From the NCBI GenBank assembly GCA_027728065.1, contig JAQBVO010000010.1, positions 1 through 54,324 of the forward strand: 54,324 nt of DNA, read 5' to 3'. The DNA comes from Actinomycetota bacterium (GTDB lineage Bacteria > Actinomycetota > Actinomycetes > Nanopelagicales > Nanopelagicaceae). This document shows positions 1 to 7,473 of the stretch, piece after piece; position 1 is the stretch's first letter, and every line of letters begins with the position of its first letter. The translations under genes were made by a program, and so were the position numbers. The notes beneath the pieces are model-generated. The model was not told where the DNA came from and did not search any database. It saw only the letters and a list, made by a program, of their open reading frames with translations.

Positions 1-546
1 CAAGGAGCCGGCTTTGATAGCGTCTCTGATAAGACAACTGACTGGTCTGCAACAATTGCCAAGGTTAAGACCGCTGGCGCAAACGTTGTTATCTACACCG
101 GTTACTTCCCACAGGCTGCACCATTCTTCAAGCAGCTACGTGATAGCGGATATACCGGAATCCTTGCAGGCGGCGACGGCGTACTAAGCCCAACTTTCGT
201 AACTCTTGCTCCAGCATCAGTTCTTGAAGGTGTTCGTCTAACTGCAGGAACAGTCCCACTTGCTGAAATCAGAGCCAAGCTTGAAGCCGATTTCAAGAAG
301 AAGATGGGTAAGGGCTCTGGTGTCTATGCTGCTGAGTCAATTGATGCTACAAACGTATTCCTAAGCTGTGTTGCAAAGGGTGTTTCAACGCGCCCTGCAA
401 TGCTTAAGTGCGTTAAGGCATATAGCGGCAAGTCACTTACAGGCACCACCATTAAGTTCAATCAATATGGTGATGTTGCTGGTGGCGTCATGAATGGCTT
501 CGAAATCAAGAGTGGCGTTATCAAGTTCACAGGAGCAGTAAGCTAA
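1..546 (+). CDS. livK: Branched-chain amino acid ABC transporter, substrate-binding protein (C-terminal part)
   Basis: The window opens inside this gene, so the start and any lipoprotein signal are not visible. The frame is open from base 1 to TAA at 544-546, giving 181 residues. The sequence reads as the second lobe of a Peripla_BP_6/LivJ-type type I periplasmic binding fold, with the stretch IYTGYFPQAAPFFKQ and later YAAESIDATNVFL. It should capture a branched-chain amino acid or a related amide outside the membrane and deliver it to LivHMGF, encoded directly downstream on the same strand. Substrate specificity cannot be read from this part. The family call is secure; the choice between livJ and livK naming is arbitrary. 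Confidence 0.9.
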   Translation, partial: QGAGFDSVSDKTTDWSATIAKVKTAGANVVIYTGYFPQAAPFFKQLRDSGYTGILAGGDGVLSPTFVTLAPASVLEGVRLTAGTVPLAEIRAKLEADFKKKMGKGSGVYAAESIDATNVFLSCVAKGVSTRPAMLKCVKAYSGKSLTGTTIKFNQYGDVAGGVMNGFEIKSGVIKFTGAVS

Positions 547-566
547 AAAAGTAGGTAAAAAGTTAT

Positions 567-594
567 CGGCAGGTTCTCGAAAGAGGGCCTGCCG
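567..594 (+). terminator. Strong GNRA-capped hairpin between livK and livH (attenuator or mRNA-stabilising stem)
   Basis: Bases 567-578 pair with 583-594 over 12 base pairs, including two G-T wobbles, closed by a GAAA tetraloop at 579-582. No run of T follows, so it is not a standard intrinsic terminator. It lies 20 bases after the livK stop and 39 bases before livH. That position fits a partial terminator or a 3'-end stabiliser that lets the binding protein be made in excess over the permease subunits. The function is inferred from position. Confidence 0.6.
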
Positions 595-633
595 AAACTT
601 TAACTAGTAGTTTTAGATAGGAAATAGAGAGTC

Positions 634-1584
634 TTGATAGGTAATTTTCTAGATCAGTTCTGGTCGCTCACTTTTGGTGGATTAAGCCTGGGCTTCATCT
701 ATATTCTTATTGCTCTTGGCTACACCATGGTCTATGGCGTTCTACGCATGATTAATTTTGCTAATTCAGAGATCTTTATGGTCGGCACCTTTGCCACCAT
801 CATTATTATTAGAGATGTCTTTAAATTCACACAATTGTCAGAGTATGCGACCGGCTTTCGCCTCTGGCTAATTCTCGGAACCGCTTTGATCTTCGCCATG
901 CTGGTCTCAGGGGTTCTCTCAGTGGTTGTTGAGATCGTGGCATATCGCAGGTTGCGGCGAATGAACTCTGGCATTCTTGCTCCTTTAATTTCGGCAATTG
1001 GTGTCTCTATGGTTCTAGCCGAGAGCGTCCGCATTTTGACTGATTCAAGACCAGTAGCAAGCCCGCGAGCTATGGAAAAGAAATTTATTGGTCAATTTTT
1101 TGATGCTGGAATTCGCATAGATAACACAATAATAGTTATCTCTACCTTAATTCTTTTTGTAATACTTATTACCTTCGTAAATAAAACTCGTATGGGTAAA
1201 GCGATCCGCGCTGTATCGATGAATCCAAATGCTGCTCGCTTAATGGGTATCAATATTGATGGCGTGGTTTCGGCAACTTTCTTAGTCGGTGGATTAATGA
1301 CTGGAGCTGCTGGGTTTTTCTATGCTCTAAAGTATGAAAATACTTCTTCAAATATTGGATTTGAATTAGGAATTGCCGCCTTTACTGCTGCAATTTTGGG
1401 CGGAATTGGAAATATTAAGGGTGCTTTCTATGGCGGCCTTGCTCTTGGACTTTTAGAGACCTACGCCTCTTTCTTCTTAGGCACTCAGTGGAAGGCCGTT
1501 ACCGTATTCGTAGTTCTTATTTTGGTTCTCTACACCAAACCGAATGGTTTATTCGGTGAAGCTCTAACCCAGACGAGGGCATAA
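634..1584 (+). CDS. livH: Branched-chain amino acid ABC transporter permease LivH
   Basis: A 316-residue polytopic membrane protein of the LivH family, one of the two permease subunits that form the channel for branched-chain amino acids. Family features include the early segment GYTMVYGVLRMINFANSE, a cytoplasmic loop with GKAIRAVSMNPNAARLMGI (the EAA-like contact with the ATPases), and a late glycine-rich segment AAILGGIGNIKGAFYGG. Translation most likely begins at TTG 634, preceded by a purine-rich GGAAATAGAGAG. Its stop overlaps the livM start in TAATG, so the two are translationally coupled. Confidence 0.93.
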   Translation: MIGNFLDQFWSLTFGGLSLGFIYILIALGYTMVYGVLRMINFANSEIFMVGTFATIIIIRDVFKFTQLSEYATGFRLWLILGTALIFAMLVSGVLSVVVEIVAYRRLRRMNSGILAPLISAIGVSMVLAESVRILTDSRPVASPRAMEKKFIGQFFDAGIRIDNTIIVISTLILFVILITFVNKTRMGKAIRAVSMNPNAARLMGINIDGVVSATFLVGGLMTGAAGFFYALKYENTSSNIGFELGIAAFTAAILGGIGNIKGAFYGGLALGLLETYASFFLGTQWKAVTVFVVLILVLYTKPNGLFGEALTQTRA

Positions 1585-2603
1585 TGTTTAATCTTCGCGA
1601 TAAGGGAGCAGAGATCTGGGAGAGCCAGGGACGCGTTGGTCGCGTAGCTATTGCCGTGGGAGCTGTTGCAATTGTTGCCGCGCTGCCATTTATGGGAGGA
1701 ACTTTTCTTAATACCCCAGTAGCTGATTATGAATCAGTTCTGGTCTATCCAATTGCCATGTTTGTTCTCATGGCCATTGGCTTAAATATTGTTATTGGAA
1801 AGAGCGGTCTATTAGATCTTGGCTATGTGGCATTTTTTGCAATTGGTGCCTACACAATGGGATTACTAGGAACTAAGACAGATTTAAATACCTGGGAGAT
1901 TCTGCCAATTGGAATTGCTATGGCGATGTTCTCTGGAATTATTCTCGGCGTTCCTGCCCTTAAACTTCGTGGCGATTATCTAGCCATCATCACCTTAGGC
2001 TTTGGTGAGATTGTCAGAATTGTTGCGCTAAACCTTGGAGCTTTGGGAAGATCAGAGGGAATCCAAGGAATCCCTACTCCTCCTGGGATTTTCGGAATTG
2101 AATATGCCTTTGATAGCCATCGCATCTATTACTGGACCTTATTGATTCTAATCATGTTCGCTATCTGGATGGTCCGCCGTCTCTCAGTTCGTCGCGCAGG
2201 CCGCGCTTGGGAGTCAATTCGCCAAGATGAGGATGTCGCCGAGCTTATGGGTGTTCCAACCTTTAAATACAAAGTATGGGCATTCGTCCTTGGAGCATCA
2301 GTTGGAGGAGCAGCTGGAGTCTTTTATGCCTCCAAGACGCTCTTTATTGCACCAGATAACTTCACTCTGCAAATTTCGATTTTGATTCTAGCCTGCGTGG
2401 TCTTTGGCGGAATGGGAAATATTTGGGGCGTAATTCTCGGAGCAGTGATTCTGGGTTACCTGCCTGATCGCATTCGTTTCATTTCAGATGCTCGCCTTCT
2501 TGTATTCGGCTTGGTCTTGGTAATCATGATGAATCTGCGCCCTGATGGCTTACTGCCTCGCAAAAAGCGTGAAAAAGTTATCGTGAAAAAGGAGCGCTCT
2601 TGA
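1584..2603 (+). CDS. livM: Branched-chain amino acid ABC transporter permease LivM
   Basis: A 339-residue membrane protein, the second permease subunit of the Liv transporter. After a hydrophobic N-terminal segment it shows the LivM hallmarks GLNIVIGKSGLLDLGYVAFFA and KLRGDYLAIITLGFGEIVR, followed by the ATPase-contact loop RAWESIRQDEDVAELMG and a C-terminal GGMGNIWGVILGA segment. Its basic tail (RKKREKVIVKK) ends in a TGA that overlaps the TTG start of livG. Length and motif order are those of a complete protein. Confidence 0.94.
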   Translation: MFNLRDKGAEIWESQGRVGRVAIAVGAVAIVAALPFMGGTFLNTPVADYESVLVYPIAMFVLMAIGLNIVIGKSGLLDLGYVAFFAIGAYTMGLLGTKTDLNTWEILPIGIAMAMFSGIILGVPALKLRGDYLAIITLGFGEIVRIVALNLGALGRSEGIQGIPTPPGIFGIEYAFDSHRIYYWTLLILIMFAIWMVRRLSVRRAGRAWESIRQDEDVAELMGVPTFKYKVWAFVLGASVGGAAGVFYASKTLFIAPDNFTLQISILILACVVFGGMGNIWGVILGAVILGYLPDRIRFISDARLLVFGLVLVIMMNLRPDGLLPRKKREKVIVKKERS

Positions 2604-3376
2604 GCTCCCCGCTAATTCAACTTAAGAATGTAACTATGAAGTTCGGAGGGGTTACTGCGCTTAGCGATGTGAGCTTTGATGTAAAGAAGCAGGAGATTCT
2701 CGGACTCATTGGACCAAATGGTGCAGGAAAGACCACAGTCTTTAATGTGATTACCGGTGTGTATAAAATTACTTCAGGTGAGATAATCTTTGATGGAAAA
2801 TCATTGGCAGGGATTAAACGCTATAAGATTACAAAAAGTGGTGTTGCGCGAACCTTCCAGAACATTCGACTCTGGGGGGATATGACGGCTCTGGAAAATG
2901 TAATGACAGCCACAGATACCCATAAGAAGTCTGGCTTAGTTTCAGGTTTATTTGGTTTCCCAGTTTCACGCCGAGAAGAGAAGCGCGATAAAGCTAGAGC
3001 TCAAGAACTTTTGGACTTTATTGGCATTGGTGAGTACTCCGATCGTTTAGCGAAGAATCTTCCATATGGAGTGCAGAGAAGGCTAGAGATTGCTAGGGCT
3101 CTTGGAGCAGAGCCAAAGTTGCTATTACTTGATGAACCAGCTGCTGGCTTTAACCCTGCCGAGAAAGTTGAGCTAGCTGCCACGATTAGAAAAATTCGCG
3201 ATGCTGGATATACCGTTCTTTTGATTGAACATGACATGTCCTTGGTTATGAGAGTTTCAGACCGGGTAGTGGTTCTAGATTTCGGGGAGAAGATTGCAGA
3301 TGCTGCACCAAGTCAAGTTCAAGATGATCCCAGAGTCATCGAGGCATATTTAGGAGTACCTGAAGATGCGTCTTGA
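2600..3376 (+). CDS. livG: Branched-chain amino acid ABC transporter ATP-binding protein LivG
   Basis: A 258-residue ATPase that energises the LivHM channel together with LivF. Walker A is GPNGAGKTT at residues 38-46. The signature motif has the LivG-type form LPYGVQRRLEIARAL, Walker B is LLLLDEPAAGFNP, and the switch histidine is in LIEHDMSLVM. The start is TTG 2600, which overlaps the livM stop and has GGAG just upstream at 2591-2594. The end overlaps livF by 11 bases. Both overlaps support one polycistronic transcript. Confidence 0.95.
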   Translation: MSSPLIQLKNVTMKFGGVTALSDVSFDVKKQEILGLIGPNGAGKTTVFNVITGVYKITSGEIIFDGKSLAGIKRYKITKSGVARTFQNIRLWGDMTALENVMTATDTHKKSGLVSGLFGFPVSRREEKRDKARAQELLDFIGIGEYSDRLAKNLPYGVQRRLEIARALGAEPKLLLLDEPAAGFNPAEKVELAATIRKIRDAGYTVLLIEHDMSLVMRVSDRVVVLDFGEKIADAAPSQVQDDPRVIEAYLGVPEDAS

Positions 3377-4094
3377 AATTAAAGATCTTCGAGTCGCTTA
3401 TGGAAAAATCGAGGCGCTTAAAGGTATTTCGCTAGTAGTAAATCAAGGGGAAATTGTCTCCCTCATTGGTGCTAACGGAGCCGGCAAAACTACTCTTCTT
3501 AAAACCATCTCAGGACTTCTAAACCCGACTTCAGGATCTATTGAGTATGACGGTAAAGATATTTTGAGATATAAGGCCCATCAGAGGGTTTCGCTAGGTA
3601 TCTCACAAGCCCCTGAGGGTCGCCAAATTTTTCCTGGTATGACGGTTCTAGAGAATTTGGAATTAGGTAAGTATCACTTAAAGATGAAAAAGAGTGAGGT
3701 TGCAGAAGATTTAGCAACTGTCTATGAACTATTTCCTCGCCTTAAGGAGAGAGCTACCCAGACAGGCGGAACGCTATCTGGCGGCGAACAGCAGATGTTG
3801 GCTATTGGTCGCGCTTTAATGGCTAAGCCCAAGGTACTACTCCTTGATGAACCATCAATGGGGCTGTCGCCACAGATGATTGCCAATATTTTCCGCATCA
3901 TTACTCAGATTAATAACATTGGCGTCACTATCCTTCTGGTTGAGCAGAACGCCCAACAATCTCTCCAGCGCTCTGCCAGAGCATATGTATTAGAAGTTGG
4001 AAATATAACGAAAGAGGCAGCGGGTAAGGATCTATTAAATGATCCACATGTTAAATCTGCTTACCTGGGCACAGGAGCCCATGAGCTTGATTAA
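3366..4094 (+). CDS. livF: Branched-chain amino acid ABC transporter ATP-binding protein LivF
   Basis: A 242-residue ATPase, partner of LivG. Walker A is GANGAGKTT at residues 35-43. The family's PEGRQIFPGMTV loop, the signature LSGGEQQ at 137-143, Walker B VLLLDEPSMGLSP and the switch region LLVEQNAQQ are all intact. It is the last complete gene of the liv operon. Directly downstream lies a partial second copy of its C-terminal half, about 79 percent identical at protein level by hand alignment, so this gene has been duplicated or recombined. Confidence 0.95.
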   Translation: MRLEIKDLRVAYGKIEALKGISLVVNQGEIVSLIGANGAGKTTLLKTISGLLNPTSGSIEYDGKDILRYKAHQRVSLGISQAPEGRQIFPGMTVLENLELGKYHLKMKKSEVAEDLATVYELFPRLKERATQTGGTLSGGEQQMLAIGRALMAKPKVLLLDEPSMGLSPQMIANIFRIITQINNIGVTILLVEQNAQQSLQRSARAYVLEVGNITKEAAGKDLLNDPHVKSAYLGTGAHELD

Positions 4095-4115
4095 TTAACG
4101 CTCAGCAAATATTAA

Positions 4116-4433
4116 GTAGATAATTCTGGCCGTGCAGGTCTTCTCACCTTAGCTCGAGCCCTGATGTCTCGGCCTAAGGTCCTACTCCTTGATGAGCCAT
4201 CGATGGGGCTCTCGCCACAGATGATTGCAAATATCTTTCGCATCATCACTGAGATCAATAAGACGGGTGTGACTATCTTGCTTGTTGAGCAAAACGCCCA
4301 GCAAGCCCTGCAGAGAGCACACCGGGCATACATCCTTGAGACTGGAAACGTAGTCAAAGAGGCCAAGGCTCAAGATCTGCTCAATGATCCAGCCGTTCGC
4401 GAGGCCTACCTCGGCACTGGGGCGCACTCTTAA
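4116..4433 (+). pseudogene. Truncated second livF copy (C-terminal remnant)
   Basis: The open frame from 4116 encodes a product matching LivF from the ABC signature region (about residue 138) to the C-terminus. From ATG 4164 it gives 89 residues that align without gaps to LivF 153-242 except at the last positions. Walker B DEPSMGLSP and the switch segment VEQNAQQ are kept. Walker A, the Q-loop and a proper signature are missing, so it cannot hydrolyse ATP alone. The homology breaks inside the signature, where LivF has SGGEQQM and this copy reads SGRAGLL. It looks like the tail of a deleted paralogous ATPase gene rather than a fresh duplicate, because the nucleotide sequence has diverged. It could still be translated, but no function is suggested. 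Confidence 0.8.
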
Positions 4434-4437
4434 AGTT

Positions 4438-4848
4438 TTAGCGCTCTGCCAATATCAGACAGGTAATACGTGCAGTACATGTTCGCTCACCTTGATCATC
4501 GGTAATAACGACGTCATAACAACACAGAGTTTTTCCAAGAGATAGTGCAGTTGCAACGGCCGTAACAACTCCACTCGTTGCAGATTTGTGATGAGTGGCG
4601 TTGATATCAACTCCAACAATCATTCGCGTAGGACCCGCATGCAGGCCTGATCCAACGGAGCCAAGAGTCTCAGCTAAGACAACACTTGCACCGCCATGTA
4701 AGAGGCCAATAGGTTGGGTATTTCCCTCTACTGGCATCGTTGCTACTAATCTTTGCGGAGAGGCTTCGATAATCTCGATACCCATCTTTATCCCAAGTGC
4801 GCCGCCGCCACGCTCTTTAATAATCTCTAAGAATCTCTCATTGCTCAT
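4438..4848 (-). CDS. Hotdog-fold acyl-CoA thioesterase, PaaI/YdiI (MenI-like)
   Basis: A 136-residue single-domain hotdog thioesterase. The core motif QPIGLLHGGASVVLAETLG closely resembles the active-site helix of the YdiI/MenI and PaaI families, with the catalytic glutamate in AET. The later VGVDINATHHKSA strand is also typical. Known relatives hydrolyse 1,4-dihydroxy-2-naphthoyl-CoA in menaquinone synthesis or phenylacetyl-CoA intermediates. The window holds no men or paa genes to decide between them, so the substrate is left open. The gene is divergent from polA with only 36 bases between starts, and its stop lies 4 bases from the stop of the livF remnant. Confidence 0.85.
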   Translation of the reverse strand: MSNERFLEIIKERGGGALGIKMGIEIIEASPQRLVATMPVEGNTQPIGLLHGGASVVLAETLGSVGSGLHAGPTRMIVGVDINATHHKSATSGVVTAVATALSLGKTLCCYDVVITDDQGERTCTARITCLILAER

Positions 4849-4856
4849 GAGACATG

Positions 4857-4878
4857 AGTCTAACCAACAATCTAAGAT
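4857..4878. promoter_or_regulatory. Back-to-back -10 elements for polA and the thioesterase gene
   Basis: The 36 bases between the two start codons hold a plus-strand TAAGAT at 4873-4878, six bases before the polA ATG. They also hold a minus-strand TAGACT (read 4862 to 4857), eight bases before the thioesterase ATG. No good -35 is evident for either. If both work, each transcript starts at or next to its start codon and the two polymerase footprints overlap. Based on motif and spacing only. Confidence 0.45.
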
Positions 4879-4884
4879 GAATCC

Positions 4885-7473
4885 ATGAGCAAGCGCCTAT
4901 TACTGATTGATGGGCACTCAATGGCATATCGTGCTTTTTATGCCTTGCCAGCTGAAAACTTCACCACGGCTAGTGGACAGCATACAAATGCCATTTATGG
5001 CTTCGCCACAATGCTGCTCTCCTTGCTCACTAGTGAGAAACCCACGCATGTAGCCGTTGCCTTTGATCTCTCTCGCAAGACCTTTCGCTCTGAGATCTTC
5101 CCTGAATACAAAGCCAACCGCACAAAGACCCCTGATGAGTTTCGCTCTCAGATGTCCTATCTGCACGAGTTAGTCACCGCTTTTGGCATTACTACTTTTG
5201 AGATTGAGGGTTATGAGGCCGATGATATTTTGGCCACTATTGCAAAGCGTGCAGAGAGTGAAGGTGCCCAAACCCTTATCTGCACGGGTGATCGTGACTC
5301 ATTCCAATTAGTAAGTGAGAGCACAACTGTGCTCTATCCCAAGCGTGGAGTAAGCGATCTGGCACGCATGACACCTGCTGCAGTTCAGGAAAAATATGGA
5401 ATGACACCTAAACAGTATCCGGATTTTGCCGCACTTCGCGGAGATCCAAGTGACAACTTGCCATCGGTACCAGGTGTCGGTGAAAAGACGGCTGCAAAGT
5501 GGATCATTGACTACGGCTCCCTCAAAGAGCTTATCGCCAACGCAGATAAGTTAGGTGGCAAGGTTGGTCAGTCTCTACGTGACTCTATCGATAGCGTAAT
5601 TCTCAATAGTGAGTTAACCCAACTAGTTGCAGATGTTCCTATTACGCTCTCAATCGATGATTTAGCATGGTCTGGGGTCTATGAAAACAAGATTGCTGGA
5701 CTCTTTGATCTACTTGAGTTTAAGACTCTCAAAGATCGCATCAAACCAATTCTGATTAAGAGCAGTGGCGCACAGATTACTGAACCTGAGTTAGCACTCT
5801 TTGCTGATGACATAACAGAGGGAGTACTCACATCTGCCCAAGCCAGTGCAGAGATCGCAAGGCATACTGGGCCGATAGCACTTGCTTACTCACTCGTTGA
5901 AGAAAAACTTCACAGATATGCAGTTGCTCTCTCACCTGATAATCTTTTTTTAGTTCACGCATCAAGCATGGGGGACTGGGCCAGTGATGGCACTGTCAAA
6001 AAGATTGTGCATGATGCTAAATCCTTAGCACGAATTAGCCCTCTTAATGGAGTTGAATTTGATACCGCTATCGCTGCCTATCTAGTTAACCCTGGTGTGC
6101 GCACGCAGGATCTAAACGATATCCAGGAGCGCTGGGGTGATGGTGGGGCCATCAATACCTCATCACATGAGCAAGAATTGTTAACAAGTGCACGAGCACT
6201 ATTTTTCTTAAGGGAATCCCTAACACGCGAGTTAGAAGAGCGGGGTCTGTACGAGCTCTTTACCACCTTAGAGCTTCCCATCGCCCAGCTTCTGGCAAGT
6301 ATGGAGAAGATAGGGATTGCTGTAAATCGCACAGAGCTTGAGAAGCTCTTCGAGTTTTTTGAGGCAGAAGTCGAGCGCGAAACTCGATTGGCACACCAGA
6401 GTGTTGGACATGAGTTCAATGTGGCATCTCCCAAGCAGCTCCAGGTCGTGCTCTTTGAAGAGCTAGTACTTCCTAAGACAAAAAAGATTAAGACTGGATA
6501 CACCACAGATGCCGAGAGTCTGGAGTGGCTGCATCAAAAAACCAGCCATCCCTTATTGGTCCATCTACTGCGCATCCGTGAGACAAAGAAGTTAGCGACA
6601 ACGATTGAGGGTCTCATCACTGCGATAGCCACAGATGGCCGTATTCATACGCATTTTGGACAGACAGTGACATCGACTGGACGTCTCTCATCAATCGGAC
6701 CCAATCTTCAAAATATTCCAGTGCGCACTGAAGAAGGTCGCCGTATTCGACATGCATTTGTTGCCGGAAAGGAATACGTCGGTTTATTAACTGCTGACTA
6801 TAGCCAGATTGAAATGCGCATCATGGCTCACTTATCACATGATGAAAAACTGTTAGCAGCATTTGAATCAGGTGAGGATCTCCATGCCACGATTGCAGCC
6901 GTCATCTTTGGTGTGAAGGCACATGATGTTGATCCAGAGATGCGACGTCAGATTAAGGCTATGTCATATGGATTGGCCTATGGTCTGTCCTCATATGGTT
7001 TATCAGTCCAGCTAGATATCAGTCCAGCACAGGCCCAAGAGTTAATGGATACGTATTTCCAACGCTTCGGTGGTATTCGTGATTACTTAAAGACGGTAGT
7101 CGAAGATGCGCGCAAAGTTGGATATACCGAGACTGTTATGGGCCGCCGCCGCTATCTGCCGGATTTGATGAGTGATAATCGCCAGCGCCGCGAAGTAGCA
7201 GAGCGAATGGCACTGAATGCTCCGATTCAGGGATCGGCTGCTGACATTATTAAATTAGCAATGCTCAAAGTGCAAAGCGCAATTCAATCTCGGCAACTGC
7301 GCTCTCGGCTGCTCTTGCAGATTCATGATGAGTTAATTATCGAGGTCGTTAGCGGTGAAGAGGAGATAATCAGCGCTCTGGTGAAGGCGCAAATGGGTGC
7401 GGCATACCCACTTCGGGCACCTCTTGATGTCAGTGCAGGTCTGGGTCTGACGTGGCGTGAAGCTGCGCATTGA
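4885..7473 (+). CDS. polA: DNA polymerase I
   Basis: An 862-residue family A polymerase that fills gaps after Okazaki primer removal and excision repair. The N-terminal 5' nuclease domain (about 1-290) has LIDGHSMAYRAFYAL, YEADDILAT and GDPSDNLPSVPGVGEKTA. The middle domain (about 300-470) lacks the acidic residues of an active 3'-5' exonuclease, as in other actinobacteria. The polymerase domain has motif A with D638 (DYSQIEMR), the O-helix KAMSYGLAYG with Tyr at 695 where E. coli has Phe762, and motif C HDE at 814-816. ATG 4885 is preceded six bases upstream by a -10-like TAAGAT. Its 3' end overlaps the convergent MFS gene by 44 bases. Confidence 0.97.
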   Translation: MSKRLLLIDGHSMAYRAFYALPAENFTTASGQHTNAIYGFATMLLSLLTSEKPTHVAVAFDLSRKTFRSEIFPEYKANRTKTPDEFRSQMSYLHELVTAFGITTFEIEGYEADDILATIAKRAESEGAQTLICTGDRDSFQLVSESTTVLYPKRGVSDLARMTPAAVQEKYGMTPKQYPDFAALRGDPSDNLPSVPGVGEKTAAKWIIDYGSLKELIANADKLGGKVGQSLRDSIDSVILNSELTQLVADVPITLSIDDLAWSGVYENKIAGLFDLLEFKTLKDRIKPILIKSSGAQITEPELALFADDITEGVLTSAQASAEIARHTGPIALAYSLVEEKLHRYAVALSPDNLFLVHASSMGDWASDGTVKKIVHDAKSLARISPLNGVEFDTAIAAYLVNPGVRTQDLNDIQERWGDGGAINTSSHEQELLTSARALFFLRESLTRELEERGLYELFTTLELPIAQLLASMEKIGIAVNRTELEKLFEFFEAEVERETRLAHQSVGHEFNVASPKQLQVVLFEELVLPKTKKIKTGYTTDAESLEWLHQKTSHPLLVHLLRIRETKKLATTIEGLITAIATDGRIHTHFGQTVTSTGRLSSIGPNLQNIPVRTEEGRRIRHAFVAGKEYVGLLTADYSQIEMRIMAHLSHDEKLLAAFESGEDLHATIAAVIFGVKAHDVDPEMRRQIKAMSYGLAYGLSSYGLSVQLDISPAQAQELMDTYFQRFGGIRDYLKTVVEDARKVGYTETVMGRRRYLPDLMSDNRQRREVAERMALNAPIQGSAADIIKLAMLKVQSAIQSRQLRSRLLLQIHDELIIEVVSGEEEIISALVKAQMGAAYPLRAPLDVSAGLGLTWREAAH

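Noticed and set aside
4164-4433. LivF remnant as a working small ATPase
   Set aside because: Walker A, Q-loop and signature are absent, so ATP binding and hydrolysis are not possible by itself.
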